From Smithella sp. (lineage in GTDB: Bacteria > Desulfobacterota > Syntrophia > Syntrophales > Smithellaceae): 64,000 bases of DNA. The notes under the pieces were generated by a model. That model did no database searches and was not told the origin of the DNA. It was given only the letters and a program-made list of their open reading frames with translations. Positions 18,042 through 26,198 of the stretch are shown here, in pieces (the first letter of the stretch is position 1; each line of letters opens with the position of its first letter). The translations under genes were made by a program, and so were the position numbers. Where the stretch lies: positions 1 through 64,000 of the forward strand of contig JAGPFC010000006.1 of the NCBI GenBank assembly GCA_018056685.1. The letters are read 5' to 3'.

Positions 18042-18163
18042 AGGTTACCTTTGCCGTTGCTAATATCATATTTGTTTCGGAATGACACGATTTTATCGAA
18101 TCAGTTTTGATGGGGGAAGAAACAGGTCATGATCTTCTTTGCGGGTTGTCACAAGATCAAATA

Positions 18164-18202
18164 TGCCTGCGCGCATGACGACGACGCGCAGGCACATTTT
18201 TT
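18164..18202. terminator. Strong GC-rich hairpin in intergenic gap
   Basis: TGCCTGCGCG (18164-18173) and CGCGCAGGCA (18185-18194) form a 10-bp stem. On the plus strand it is followed by TTTTTT; on the minus strand, the direction of both flanking genes, by ATATTTG. It most likely terminates the acyl-CoA dehydrogenase transcript before the regulator gene. Confidence 0.6.
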
Positions 18203-18225
18203 AAGATGCAAGGAGAAAATGTTTT

Positions 18226-19422
18226 TTATTTAAGTTGTTTGCTGGAATACCCCAGAACATTTCTGGCGACAATCAAATGCTGAATTTGTCCGGTGCCTTC
18301 AAAAATATCCGTGATCTTGACGTCGCGCATCCACTTCTCTGCGAGATACTCGCAGGAGTAGCCCAAAGGACCCAGAAGGTCGCAACATTTTTGACAAATC
18401 AACGTGCCGTAGCGTCCGGCTTTGGCTTTGGACATCGATGCCTCCAGATTGTTGAATTCCCCGTTGTCCATCATCCAGGCGGCACGCCAGGTGAGCAGTC
18501 GCATGGCTTCCAGATGAGCTTCCATTATATAAAATTCTTTTTCCATCGCGCTTAAGTTATTAGGATTTTTTTCATAATCGAGTTTGATGCCGCTTTCTTC
18601 GATTTTCTCTCTTGTAAAATCAAGAGCCGCCCGTGTTACTCCCAGTGCCATTGAGGCCACCAAAGGACGGGTATTGTCGAAAGTTTTCATGGCACCCTTG
18701 AATCCTTCAGTGGACTGCTTGACTTCAGCGCTGCCCAGAATATTGTCTTTCGGTATGCGGCATTCATCAAGGACGTATGTTCCCGTATCTGATGCGCGCA
18801 CGCCGAGCTTGTGTTCCAGTTTTTCCAGTTTGAAACCGGGCGTTCCTTTTTCCACAACAAATGATTTGATGCCGGCCTTTCCGGCGCTTCTGTCCACGGT
18901 AGCCCAGATGACTGCCACTTCAGCGCGTTCCGCACAGGTGACAAATATTTTCTCGCCGTTGAGTACCCATTCGTTGCCATCCAGAGTGGCTTTGGCGGTA
19001 ATGGAACCGGAGTCGGATCCGGATCCCGGTTCTGTAATGGCCATTGATGCCCATTTCTCACCGAATCTTTCCATTTGTTCATCGGTGGCTACGGCCGCGA
19101 TAGCGGCGTTTCCCAATCCCGCATTCGGCAGGGACAACAGAAGCCCCAGGTCACCCCAGCACATCTCTTCGATGACAATAACCATTGACAGGTTCGCTCC
19201 CAGTTTCTTCGCTCCCGGTTTTTCCGGTTTTACTTCTTCGCCCGCTTTTTTCTTTTTTGGACGGCTCATGATCTTAATCGAACGGAACATGTCCAGCTCT
19301 TTCGGATATTCATGTTCGTGTTCGTCGTAATGCCGGGATATCGGGCGCAGCATACTGGTGGCCATATTATTCATGCCGCTTCTCACATCCATCATCTTTT
19401 GTGTCATTTCCAGATTAATCAT
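18226..19422 (-). CDS. Acyl-CoA dehydrogenase, divergent N-terminus
   Basis: FAD enzyme that introduces a 2,3-double bond in acyl-CoA (398 residues). The middle and C-terminal parts are typical: AITEPGSGSDSGSITAKA, WVLNGEKIFVT and the C-terminal FEGTGQIQHL, whose Glu is at the catalytic-base position. The N-terminal domain is unusual. It has a charged insert of Lys/Glu/Pro around residues 53-72 (SRPKKKKAGEEVKPEKPGAK) and lacks part of the usual helical start. It lies 11 bp after a second, different acyl-CoA dehydrogenase in the same operon. The two may form a heteromeric enzyme or act on successive substrates. Substrate unknown. Confidence 0.88.
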   Translation of the reverse strand: MINLEMTQKMMDVRSGMNNMATSMLRPISRHYDEHEHEYPKELDMFRSIKIMSRPKKKKAGEEVKPEKPGAKKLGANLSMVIVIEEMCWGDLGLLLSLPNAGLGNAAIAAVATDEQMERFGEKWASMAITEPGSGSDSGSITAKATLDGNEWVLNGEKIFVTCAERAEVAVIWATVDRSAGKAGIKSFVVEKGTPGFKLEKLEHKLGVRASDTGTYVLDECRIPKDNILGSAEVKQSTEGFKGAMKTFDNTRPLVASMALGVTRAALDFTREKIEESGIKLDYEKNPNNLSAMEKEFYIMEAHLEAMRLLTWRAAWMMDNGEFNNLEASMSKAKAGRYGTLICQKCCDLLGPLGYSCEYLAEKWMRDVKITDIFEGTGQIQHLIVARNVLGYSSKQLK

Positions 19423-19433
19423 AATCTTTCCTC

Positions 19434-20543
19434 CTATACCGTGGCCATGCCTTCGAGAATGGCGATGCCTCTGCCGTTACGATAGTATCGTTCTACCGGA
19501 TTTTCCCGGATATAACCGTGTCCGCCCAGAATCTGTACGCCGTAATCGGTCAACTTCATGGTCATTTCACCGGCATAAAGTTTAGCCAGATAGGCTTCCT
19601 TTTTGGCGTCTCTCCCTGCCTCGAGCGCGGAAGCCGCTTTCCAGGTCATCAGCCTCATGGCGTCAACTTCATAAGCCATCTCGGCGATCATAAAGGCGAT
19701 GGCCTGACGGCTGGCGATCGGTTCGCCGAACTGCACCCTTTCTTTGGCGTATTCTCTGGCGTATTCATAAGAAGCGCGGGAAACACCGGTGCCGATGGCC
19801 GATATGGCTATGCGGGTTTTCTGCAAAAATCTGCTGTAATCGCAACCGTTGTCTCCACCGAGACGGTCATCGGAGGATACTTCACAATTTTCCAGCGTGA
19901 CCGGATAGGTTTCCAGCGCATACAAGCCCAGATTTTTTTCGCGTTCGCCGATTTTTAGTCCGGGATTGTTTCCTCCCACAATGAATAAATCCATTTTGCC
20001 ATCGGCATTGGCAGCCACCAGCAGATGTCCTGAATCTTTGGCCAGGGGCACAAAACATTTTTTACCGTTAATAATGTATTTGCCGCCGTTTTTTACCGCT
20101 TTTGTTTCCAGAGCGATGGCGTCGAATTTGAATCGAGGTTCGTTGACGGCTATGGTACAGGCTTTGTAAGCCGGATCGCAATATAGCGGTAAATATTTCT
20201 TTCTCTGTTCCTCGGTTCCCATTTCAAAAACAGTGTAGATGAACGTGGAGGGTAACGTTGACGCGATGGCCAGCGCCATGTCACCGGCGGCCAGTTCTTC
20301 CAGTAAAATGGTATTCATGATGGGAGAATATTCCATGCCGTATCCCCCGTATTCTTCGGGAATTGTAGATACTGTGGCGCCCAGTTCCCAAACCTTATCA
20401 ATAATATCTTTATGAAGTTTTCTTTCCTCATCCATATCATGAGCGGGATTGCCAATAACCATGCTCTTGATGAGTTTTGCTACAGTATCCTTCATACTGC
20501 TTTGTTCTTCGGACATACTAAAACCAAATTCTCTGTCTTCCAT
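19434..20543 (-). CDS. Acyl-CoA dehydrogenase, short C-terminus
   Basis: A 369-residue acyl-CoA dehydrogenase. The start at 20543 (MEDREFGF) is chosen because GAGGAGAG lies just upstream; the open frame continues to 20693 but without support. The N-terminal domain is normal (VSTIPEEYGGYGMEYS). The FAD/substrate region is altered: where most members have TEPxAGSD, this reads AVNEPRFKFDAIALET. The C-terminus stops right after YYRNGRGIAILEGMATV, so the final helix found after the EGT/EGM motif is missing. The altered core and early end suggest a partner subunit to the dehydrogenase encoded 11 bp downstream. Confidence 0.85.
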   Translation of the reverse strand: MEDREFGFSMSEEQSSMKDTVAKLIKSMVIGNPAHDMDEERKLHKDIIDKVWELGATVSTIPEEYGGYGMEYSPIMNTILLEELAAGDMALAIASTLPSTFIYTVFEMGTEEQRKKYLPLYCDPAYKACTIAVNEPRFKFDAIALETKAVKNGGKYIINGKKCFVPLAKDSGHLLVAANADGKMDLFIVGGNNPGLKIGEREKNLGLYALETYPVTLENCEVSSDDRLGGDNGCDYSRFLQKTRIAISAIGTGVSRASYEYAREYAKERVQFGEPIASRQAIAFMIAEMAYEVDAMRLMTWKAASALEAGRDAKKEAYLAKLYAGEMTMKLTDYGVQILGGHGYIRENPVERYYRNGRGIAILEGMATV

Positions 20544-20621
20544 AATTCTCTCCTCAGTAAGAATCATCCAGTTTGCACTTAATGATTTCTTTATTTCACT
20601 TATTAACAGACGTTTGACAGG

Positions 20622-20690
20622 CTGAAAAAAATTACCGGGGGTGATGTCTATCCCAAGCCCCCCCAGGATGGTTTTCCGATACACCCCCGG
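20622..20690 (-). terminator. Terminator after the SCP2 gene
   Basis: On the minus strand CCGGGGGTG ... CACCCCCGG (plus coordinates 20682-20690 and 20635-20643) form a 9-bp stem with a long C/G-rich loop. It is followed by TAATTTTTTTCAG (plus 20622-20634). This separates the SCP2 gene from the acyl-CoA dehydrogenase pair downstream. Confidence 0.75.
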
Positions 20691-20740
20691 CAATTACATT
20701 TTCACCAGTTAATGAATTGCAGTTAACCAGGATTCCTGAT

Positions 20741-21310
20741 TCAGATCAGAGACTGCAATTTCATCAGGAGAACCATGTCGCCTGTGAACTTGAGTTTTCC
20801 ATTCATGAACAGATTCTGCCCGGTGGTCTGCTTATTCTGCATGGCGATCCAGTCCTGCAGATCCAGACTGATATCCACGACCGGTTTTTCCTCTCCATTA
20901 AAAATCATGGAAACCGGCATGTTGTTACCGTCCTGTTTCAATGTCAGATTCAATTTGCCTTTCGTTTCCATAAGATTTTTCAGTCTCAGAGGATCGGCAA
21001 TTTCAACGGGATCCGTGAAACGGTCAATCATGCCTTCGACTTTACCGGTGATGGCATCAAGAAAGACCTGATCAGACATCGCCAGAGTCAGCAACGGTTT
21101 ATCGACGCCGCCTTTGACGACTTCCAGATTGGTGCCGTCTGTGATTTTTAGACAATATTTCTGATCATTGACATTGAACTGAAGATTGACTTCTTTACCG
21201 GCGAGAGACGAGAGATTGGCGCCGGCCGTAATCTCTTGAAACTGTTCCGGCACATGTTTCTCAAAAAAATCGCTTACGCCTACGCCGCTGGGAACTTTAA
21301 ACTTTGCCAT
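20741..21310 (-). CDS. SCP2 sterol-carrier-like lipid-binding protein
   Basis: A 189-residue cytoplasmic protein whose C-terminal half ends in FMNGKLKFTGDMVLLMKLQ, the typical end of SCP2 domains, which bind fatty acyl chains or acyl-CoAs in a hydrophobic tunnel. The N-terminal half looks like a second, more divergent copy of the same fold (VSDFFEKHVPEQF, DGTNLEVVKGGVDKPLLTL). The start at 21310 has GGAGG upstream; the longer frame to 21397 would run through the promoter. It diverges from tetR and lies upstream of two acyl-CoA dehydrogenases, which suggests a role in handling hydrophobic acyl substrates. Confidence 0.75.
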   Translation of the reverse strand: MAKFKVPSGVGVSDFFEKHVPEQFQEITAGANLSSLAGKEVNLQFNVNDQKYCLKITDGTNLEVVKGGVDKPLLTLAMSDQVFLDAITGKVEGMIDRFTDPVEIADPLRLKNLMETKGKLNLTLKQDGNNMPVSMIFNGEEKPVVDISLDLQDWIAMQNKQTTGQNLFMNGKLKFTGDMVLLMKLQSLI

Positions 21311-21355
21311 TTGAATTTCCTCCAATTGATTATAAAATATTTTGCTGCATGAATT

Positions 21356-21373
21356 ATTTACCGGTTGGTAAAT
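21356..21373. promoter_or_regulatory. Candidate TetR operator 1
   Basis: Perfect inverted repeat ATTTACC GGTT GGTAAAT. It overlaps the -10 box of the predicted SCP2 promoter, a position expected for repression by the divergently encoded TetR protein. Related words lie at 21420-21434 and 21550-21568. Confidence 0.65.
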
Positions 21374-21397
21374 ACAAAAAAAGAAACGTCTTGTCAA
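21369..21397 (-). promoter_or_regulatory. Sigma-70-type promoter for the SCP2 gene
   Basis: On the minus strand TTGACA (21397-21392), a 17-base spacer, then TATTTA (21374-21369). The -35 box is a perfect match and the -10 is 4 of 6 or better. It is placed 59 bases before the SCP2 start and overlaps operator 1. Confidence 0.65.
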
Positions 21398-21419
21398 CAG
21401 CTTTTTTTAAAATATTTGT

Positions 21420-21434
21420 ATCCGTTGGTGAAAT
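21420..21434. promoter_or_regulatory. Candidate TetR operator 2 (half conserved)
   Basis: ATCCGTTGGTGAAAT shares its right half (GTTGGTxAAT) with operator 1; the left half is degenerate. It lies between the divergent SCP2 and tetR genes. Confidence 0.35.
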
Positions 21435-21549
21435 GCCTTTGTCTTCATTAAAAATATCCATATTTACAATAACATATATGATTTTAAGGACTGTTTGACG
21501 GAAATGTGTGGAACCGTAATAAATTTCATGTTAAAAAACAAAAATTTTT

Positions 21550-21568
21550 ATTTACCATTTGGTTTAAA
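21550..21568. promoter_or_regulatory. Candidate TetR operator 3
   Basis: ATTTACCATTTGGTTTAAA keeps the ACC-N4-GGT core of operator 1 and sits 38 bases before the tetR start, where it could mediate autoregulation. Confidence 0.45.
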
Positions 21569-21605
21569 GTGTGGTAAAAGAATATTGTGGAGAAAACAGG
21601 CAAAA

Positions 21606-22274
21606 ATGAAACCATCCAAACCAAAATTAAAAAAAACAGTCCGTGGACGTTCTCTGGTTAATGAAGGCAATGTCCGGGAAAGAATTCTGAAGGCAGCCCG
21701 GGAGATTTTTACGGTTTATGCCTTTAAAGAAGCCAGCACCCGGATGATCGCCAAGCAGGCCGGCGTTGAGCATCCCATGATTCATTATTATTTCGGTTCC
21801 AAGGAAGATCTTTTTTACGAAATGGCCGAGTCTCTTTATAATGAGACCCTGCCGGTGCTGGAATCCTTTTATGAAGGGATGGAGAGCATGTCTCTGCAGA
21901 AAGGCTTTTCGATTTTTATTGACCGAATGCTGGATTATACCATGACAACACCCGACGCGTTGCGGATCGCGGCCCTGAATGCGGTGAACATCGGCAATCT
22001 TGAGGAAATACCGGGATATCGTTTTATCATTTTGAGCATGGCGGCGATGAAACGCATCATGGAAGAGAAACTTGCCCCCAAAGGGTCAGGTCGCGAAATC
22101 GAAATGTTCATCTACTGTTTTTACAGCCTGATGATATCATTTATTGGCGCCCGCTCCTGTCAGGCACAAATCCTGAACATGAATCCTCTGGAAGAAAAAT
22201 ACCGCACCTGGGTCAAGGACGCCAGCATGACACTCTTCTTCCCCTGGTTTAAAAAGATTCTTACAGGGAAATAA
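21606..22274 (+). CDS. TetR/AcrR-family transcriptional regulator
   Basis: A 222-residue regulator (start ATG 21606; the open frame extends upstream without a ribosome-binding site and through operator 3). The N-terminal helix-turn-helix is typical: RERILKAAREIFTVYAFKEA, STRMIAKQAGVEHPMIHYYF and GSKEDLFYEM. The ligand domain is helical and hydrophobic. The basic start (KPSKPKLKKTVRGRSL) precedes the domain. It is encoded between the SCP2/acyl-CoA dehydrogenase unit and the Liv-type transporter/acyl-CoA synthetase unit. It probably controls one or both in response to an acyl-CoA or free acid; this is inference. Confidence 0.9.
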   Translation: MKPSKPKLKKTVRGRSLVNEGNVRERILKAAREIFTVYAFKEASTRMIAKQAGVEHPMIHYYFGSKEDLFYEMAESLYNETLPVLESFYEGMESMSLQKGFSIFIDRMLDYTMTTPDALRIAALNAVNIGNLEEIPGYRFIILSMAAMKRIMEEKLAPKGSGREIEMFIYCFYSLMISFIGARSCQAQILNMNPLEEKYRTWVKDASMTLFFPWFKKILTGK

Positions 22275-22322
22275 CTTCATTTTAATGCAATACGGGGAGA
22301 CCGTTCGTAAACGCAAATTATC

Positions 22323-22351
22323 TTGACACTTCTGGGGTGTCTTGCTATATT
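22323..22351 (+). promoter_or_regulatory. Sigma-70 promoter for the transporter operon, with internal palindrome
   Basis: TTGACA (22323-22328), a 17-base spacer, TATATT (22346-22351). The spacer region holds a perfect palindrome GACAC-N7-GTGTC (22325-22341), ideally placed for a repressor. It lies about 75 bases upstream of livM. The palindrome differs from the ATTTACC type seen near tetR. Confidence 0.75.
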
Positions 22352-22424
22352 TTTTTCAAATCCGCAGAGAAATTATTTACAGAATTAACGAACTCTCAAA
22401 CAGTCGTATGAACATGGTATTCCC

Positions 22425-23496
22425 ATGGATATGAAGCGCGATTATTATGAGGACGTTGAATTATTCAAGAGCGGCACTATTCTATTCTGGTCTGTCGCTT
22501 TACTGATTTTTCTTTTTACCCTGCCCATTTACATACCTTCATACAACATATACCTTCTCAACATCATCATGGTAAATATCATTCTGGCGGTCGGTCTCAA
22601 TATTCTTGTCGGATACACCGGCCAGATTTCTCTCGGACATGCCGGATTTTTCGCCATCGGTGCTTATGGCACTTCCTTAATGATGATGCATTTACATGTT
22701 CCGTTTTTTGCGGCCATTATTGTTGCCGCCTTGATTGCCGCTTTCTTCGGATTCATTATCGGACTTCCGGCACTAAAGCTGGAAGGTCCGTATCTGGCCA
22801 TTGCTACTTTGGGCTTCGGATTGACCATCATGCATATTATCGGCCGCTGGGACGTTTTCGGCGGAAGAATGGGGATTACCGCACCGCCGCTTGATCTGGG
22901 TGTTTCCGGTTCATCGTTCAGTTATGTGGTTCAAGGTGATGTAAAAATCTATTATCTGATTTTGATGATTACAGTCCTCATGGTGATTGCGGCCAGAAAC
23001 ATGATGAAAACCCGTGTCGGCCGGGCTTTTATGTCCATTCGCGATGATGATATCGCCGCCGAAGTCATGGGGGTTAATCTGACCATTTATAAAACGATGT
23101 CTTTTGCAGTCAGCGCTTTTTACGCGGGCGTTGCGGGGGGGGCTTTACGGATTTGTTGTCGGTTTCTTCGATCCGTTCACTTTTAATCTGATTCTTTCCA
23201 TTATCTTTCTGGTGATGATAACGGTTGGCGGTTTGGGGTCAATCATGGGCGCGATTATGGGCGCCATCCTGATAACTTATCTCCAATACGATCTTCTAAA
23301 AAATGTGGAAAATCTGCCCTATCTGGGCGCACTGCTGACGACTGTCTCCAAGAAATGGTTTACAGTCATTGGATTGGCCAATTTTTCCAGCATCGCGCTG
23401 GGACTGATCATGATTGCGATTGTCATTTTTGAACCACTGGGCATGTTTGGCATATGGATCAGGATCAAAAAATATTGGAAGACCTGGCCGTTTTAG
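22425..23496 (+). pseudogene. livM: Branched-chain amino acid-type ABC transporter permease LivM, frameshifted
   Basis: Membrane permease of a Liv/HAAT-family ABC importer. The first frame (22425-23186) covers most of the transmembrane helices and the GQISLGHAGFFAIGAYG motif. The second frame, open from 23104 to 23496, carries the rest from LYGFVVGFFDPFTF onward, with VGGLGSIMGAIMGA. The switch is at eight consecutive G (23135-23142), and removing one G restores a normal full-length LivM. This may be a sequencing/assembly error, phase variation, ribosomal frameshifting or a genuine mutation. The rest of the operon is intact, which makes an error or tolerated slippage more likely than decay. 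Confidence 0.85.
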
Positions 23497-23517
23497 AAAG
23501 ACAAAAGGAGTAACGCC

Positions 23518-24390
23518 ATGTTTGAAATGCTGCTGATCGAGGGAATTGCCATCGGAGCCTGCTACGGTCTTTTCGGCGTTGCGGTTGCCATTATTTACAA
23601 GACTTCGGATGTCATAAATTTTGCCCAGGGTGAAATGGGAATGGTGGCAACTTTTGTCGCTTATCATATATTGACCGTTTACAATGTTCCTTTCTGGATA
23701 GCGCTACCGGCCACATTAATCTTTGCCGTTTTACTGGGCATGGCCATTGAATTTTGCTTTCTGCGTCCGGCGAAGGATCCGACGGTGCTCGGTTTGTTGA
23801 TTATTACCCTGGGTGCGGAAATGCTGCTGATGGGGTTCGCCGGTTGGAAGTGGGGCGCGGAACAAAAAGATTTCCCCTTCCTTCTTTCCGTTACCAAGAC
23901 GCATGAAGTAGCTCCCGGCCTGATGATCAATGAATGGACTATCGGTGTTTTTACTTTGACGCTCATCATCATGGTATTCTTGTTTTTGTTTTTCCGTTAT
24001 TCGAAGCTGGGTATTGCCATGCGTGCGACCCAGCAGAATGTCAATGCGGCCAAGATTATGGGCATCAAGGTGGAGAGGGTTTTCTCCATTACCTGGGCCA
24101 TGAGTTCGCTAATCGGCGCCATTGCCGCGATGTTTTTCGCGGCGCGTTCCGTTCTGGATCCCAACTTTATGATGGAACCGTTTATGCGGGCCTTTGCCGC
24201 GGCGGTTCTGGGAGGTCTGACCAGTATCCCCGGCGTTGTCATCGGCGGGTTGATTATGGGCATTATCGAAAATTTCTTCGGGTATGCTTGGCCGGAATGG
24301 AAGCCGATTGTCGCGTTTATCGTCATTATTCTGATTATTACGGTAAGACCGAGCGGTTTGTTCTCAAAGCATTATGTCAAGAAGGTATAA
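23518..24390 (+). CDS. livH: Branched-chain amino acid-type ABC transporter permease LivH
   Basis: A 290-residue permease with about eight hydrophobic segments. INFAQGEMGM near residue 40 and AVLGGLTSIPGVVIGGLIMG near the C-terminus are LivH signatures. It forms the membrane channel together with LivM, encoded 21 bp upstream. AAAGGAG precedes the ATG. The substrate may not be an amino acid: Liv-like systems in degradative bacteria also import aromatic and other carboxylic acids, and an acyl-CoA synthetase ends this operon. Confidence 0.92.
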   Translation: MFEMLLIEGIAIGACYGLFGVAVAIIYKTSDVINFAQGEMGMVATFVAYHILTVYNVPFWIALPATLIFAVLLGMAIEFCFLRPAKDPTVLGLLIITLGAEMLLMGFAGWKWGAEQKDFPFLLSVTKTHEVAPGLMINEWTIGVFTLTLIIMVFLFLFFRYSKLGIAMRATQQNVNAAKIMGIKVERVFSITWAMSSLIGAIAAMFFAARSVLDPNFMMEPFMRAFAAAVLGGLTSIPGVVIGGLIMGIIENFFGYAWPEWKPIVAFIVIILIITVRPSGLFSKHYVKKV

Positions 24391-24412
24391 TGCGCAACGG
24401 CGGAGCAGTTCA

Positions 24413-24862
24413 ATGAACAAGACGGCAAAAATAATAATCATCATTGGCACGGTACTGATTATTTCCGGCTTTGTAATCTGGGATGCTCCTCGCAATCAGA
24501 TGGCATTGTTACTGGAAAAGGATACCATTGAGCAAACGGCCCGCGCCTACTTAAACGCCGAAATGAAAAAGGATGCACGACAGGTTTATGATCTTCTGGC
24601 GCCATCATCCGATTACAGAAAGTCGCATACCTATGAAGAGTATAGGAAAGACGTTGCCGCAAATCCACCTTTGGCCATCAATGAATATAAGATTATCAGA
24701 ATTTATCGGTTGCGCGATAACGATAACAGACTGAACTATCCGGGTGTGGACAAGTTTGTGCAGGTCGAGGTGGAGGTGACCTTTACGCATTCGGGACCTC
24801 ATACCGTATATAACTACAGCTTCACTTTTCTGAAGGAGAAGGGAAGGTGGTACAAGGGCTGA
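24413..24862 (+). CDS. Membrane-anchored protein of unknown function
   Basis: About 149 residues from ATG 24413; an in-frame ATG at 24374 would overlap the livH end. One N-terminal hydrophobic segment (residues 4-21) is followed by a soluble extracytoplasmic domain. TIEQTARAYLNAEMKKDARQ and the closing TFLKEKGRWYKG look like an NTF2-like/DUF4878-type fold, which is common in small exported proteins. It lies between livH and the substrate-binding protein gene, an odd place for a non-transport gene, so it may help the transporter. No function can be assigned. Confidence 0.6.
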   Translation: MNKTAKIIIIIGTVLIISGFVIWDAPRNQMALLLEKDTIEQTARAYLNAEMKKDARQVYDLLAPSSDYRKSHTYEEYRKDVAANPPLAINEYKIIRIYRLRDNDNRLNYPGVDKFVQVEVEVTFTHSGPHTVYNYSFTFLKEKGRWYKG

Positions 24863-24933
24863 GAGATTAAAAATGTTTTCGGGTGTTAAGGTTTAATCAA
24901 TTATTGAAAGTCTTTGAATGTAAGGAGGGTATT

Positions 24934-26127
24934 ATGAAAAAGATCGTTGTAGCATTGGCAGTTATCTGCGCGGTTTTTGCGCTTTCACTCTTTGCCATGG
25001 CCGCGGCCAAGCCCGGCTTTGACGACAAGGAAATCCGGATTGCCCAGTGGGGGCCGCAAACCGGTCCGGCAGCGCCATGGGGGTCGGTCGCCAGAGGAAG
25101 CGGGCTGCTGTTTCAAATTGTCAACGATGAAGGTGGTATCCATGGACGGAAAATTAAATATTTCATCCGTGATGACCAGTACAATCCTGCCCAGACCAAA
25201 GCGGTGGTGAAAGAACTGGTTGAGCGTGAAGGAATATTCGCTTTTGTGGGCGGAGTCGGTGCTGCCTGCGGAATGGCCGTCAAGGACTATCTGGCACAGA
25301 ACAAAATCATCTGGGTAAATCCGTCAACCGCCATTGAAGAATATGTGTTTCCCGTCAATCCTTACCTCTTTGCCATGTACACGCTCTATGATGACGAAGC
25401 CAGCATCCTGACCAAATACGCAGTGGAAAAGCTTAAAGCCAAAAAGATTGGTTTCCTGTATCAGAACGATGCCTACGGCAAGAGCGGACTCAAAGGCTGC
25501 AAGGCGCGCCTGGCCAAATACAAGATGAAACTGGTTGATGAGATATCCGTTGAACCGGGAGAAAAAGATCTTTCTTCACAGATATTGAGACTGAAAAATG
25601 CCGGTGCAGAAGTAACCTTCCTGTGGGTCAATCCCACCTCTGCTGCTATCGCGCTGAAAACCGCAGCCACTATCGGATTCAAGCCGCAATGGATTTCATC
25701 CAACACGTTGATGGATTTTCCGCTGATGAACAAGATTACCGGGGGCTTATGGGAAGGTGTCATCACCGGCGGGCTTGGTTTGGCAACCGATGTGGATCAT
25801 CCTCTGATGAATAAGTATCGCGAGGCTGCCAAAAAATATGCGCCCGAAGAACGTTTCGGAGTTTTCTACACTGCCGGCATTATGTTTGCCGAACCATTGG
25901 TGGATGCGCTCAAACGGGTAGGGCCGAAACTGAGCACGGAAGCGCTTTTGAAACAACTCAATTCGACGAAAAATTTCCAGGGATTAGGTGCCGTTGTAAA
26001 CTGGAGCCCTACACAGCATCAGGGCTGTGATTCCATTCAGATTCTGAAATGTGGTCCGAATTCGAGCTATATAACCCTGCAGGACTGGACAGCTAACGAA
26101 CTGGCAACGTGGAAAAAGAAAAAATAA
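24934..26127 (+). CDS. ABC transporter substrate-binding protein, Liv/HAAT type
   Basis: Periplasmic binding protein of 397 residues with a signal peptide (about residues 1-24, ending FAMA). Start ATG 24934 has AAGGAGGG upstream. The mature part starts with IRIAQWGPQTGPAAPWGSVA, the ligand-binding loop region of type I periplasmic binding proteins, and has GIHGRKIKYFIRDDQYNP and FLYQNDAYGKSGLKG, as in LivK-like proteins for amino acids, amides or aromatic acids. It delivers ligand to LivH/LivM. Confidence 0.9.
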   Translation: MKKIVVALAVICAVFALSLFAMAAAKPGFDDKEIRIAQWGPQTGPAAPWGSVARGSGLLFQIVNDEGGIHGRKIKYFIRDDQYNPAQTKAVVKELVEREGIFAFVGGVGAACGMAVKDYLAQNKIIWVNPSTAIEEYVFPVNPYLFAMYTLYDDEASILTKYAVEKLKAKKIGFLYQNDAYGKSGLKGCKARLAKYKMKLVDEISVEPGEKDLSSQILRLKNAGAEVTFLWVNPTSAAIALKTAATIGFKPQWISSNTLMDFPLMNKITGGLWEGVITGGLGLATDVDHPLMNKYREAAKKYAPEERFGVFYTAGIMFAEPLVDALKRVGPKLSTEALLKQLNSTKNFQGLGAVVNWSPTQHQGCDSIQILKCGPNSSYITLQDWTANELATWKKKK

Positions 26128-26198
26128 ATAACATATGGACGGAGGCGGGGTGTGAAGCCCCGCCTTAATCACGAAGATAAATAATTTAGAAATTACTT

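Noticed and set aside
23104..23186. livM interruption as a selenocysteine or other recoded codon
   Set aside because: The break is a frame change at a G run, not an in-frame UGA, so SelA-dependent recoding does not explain it.
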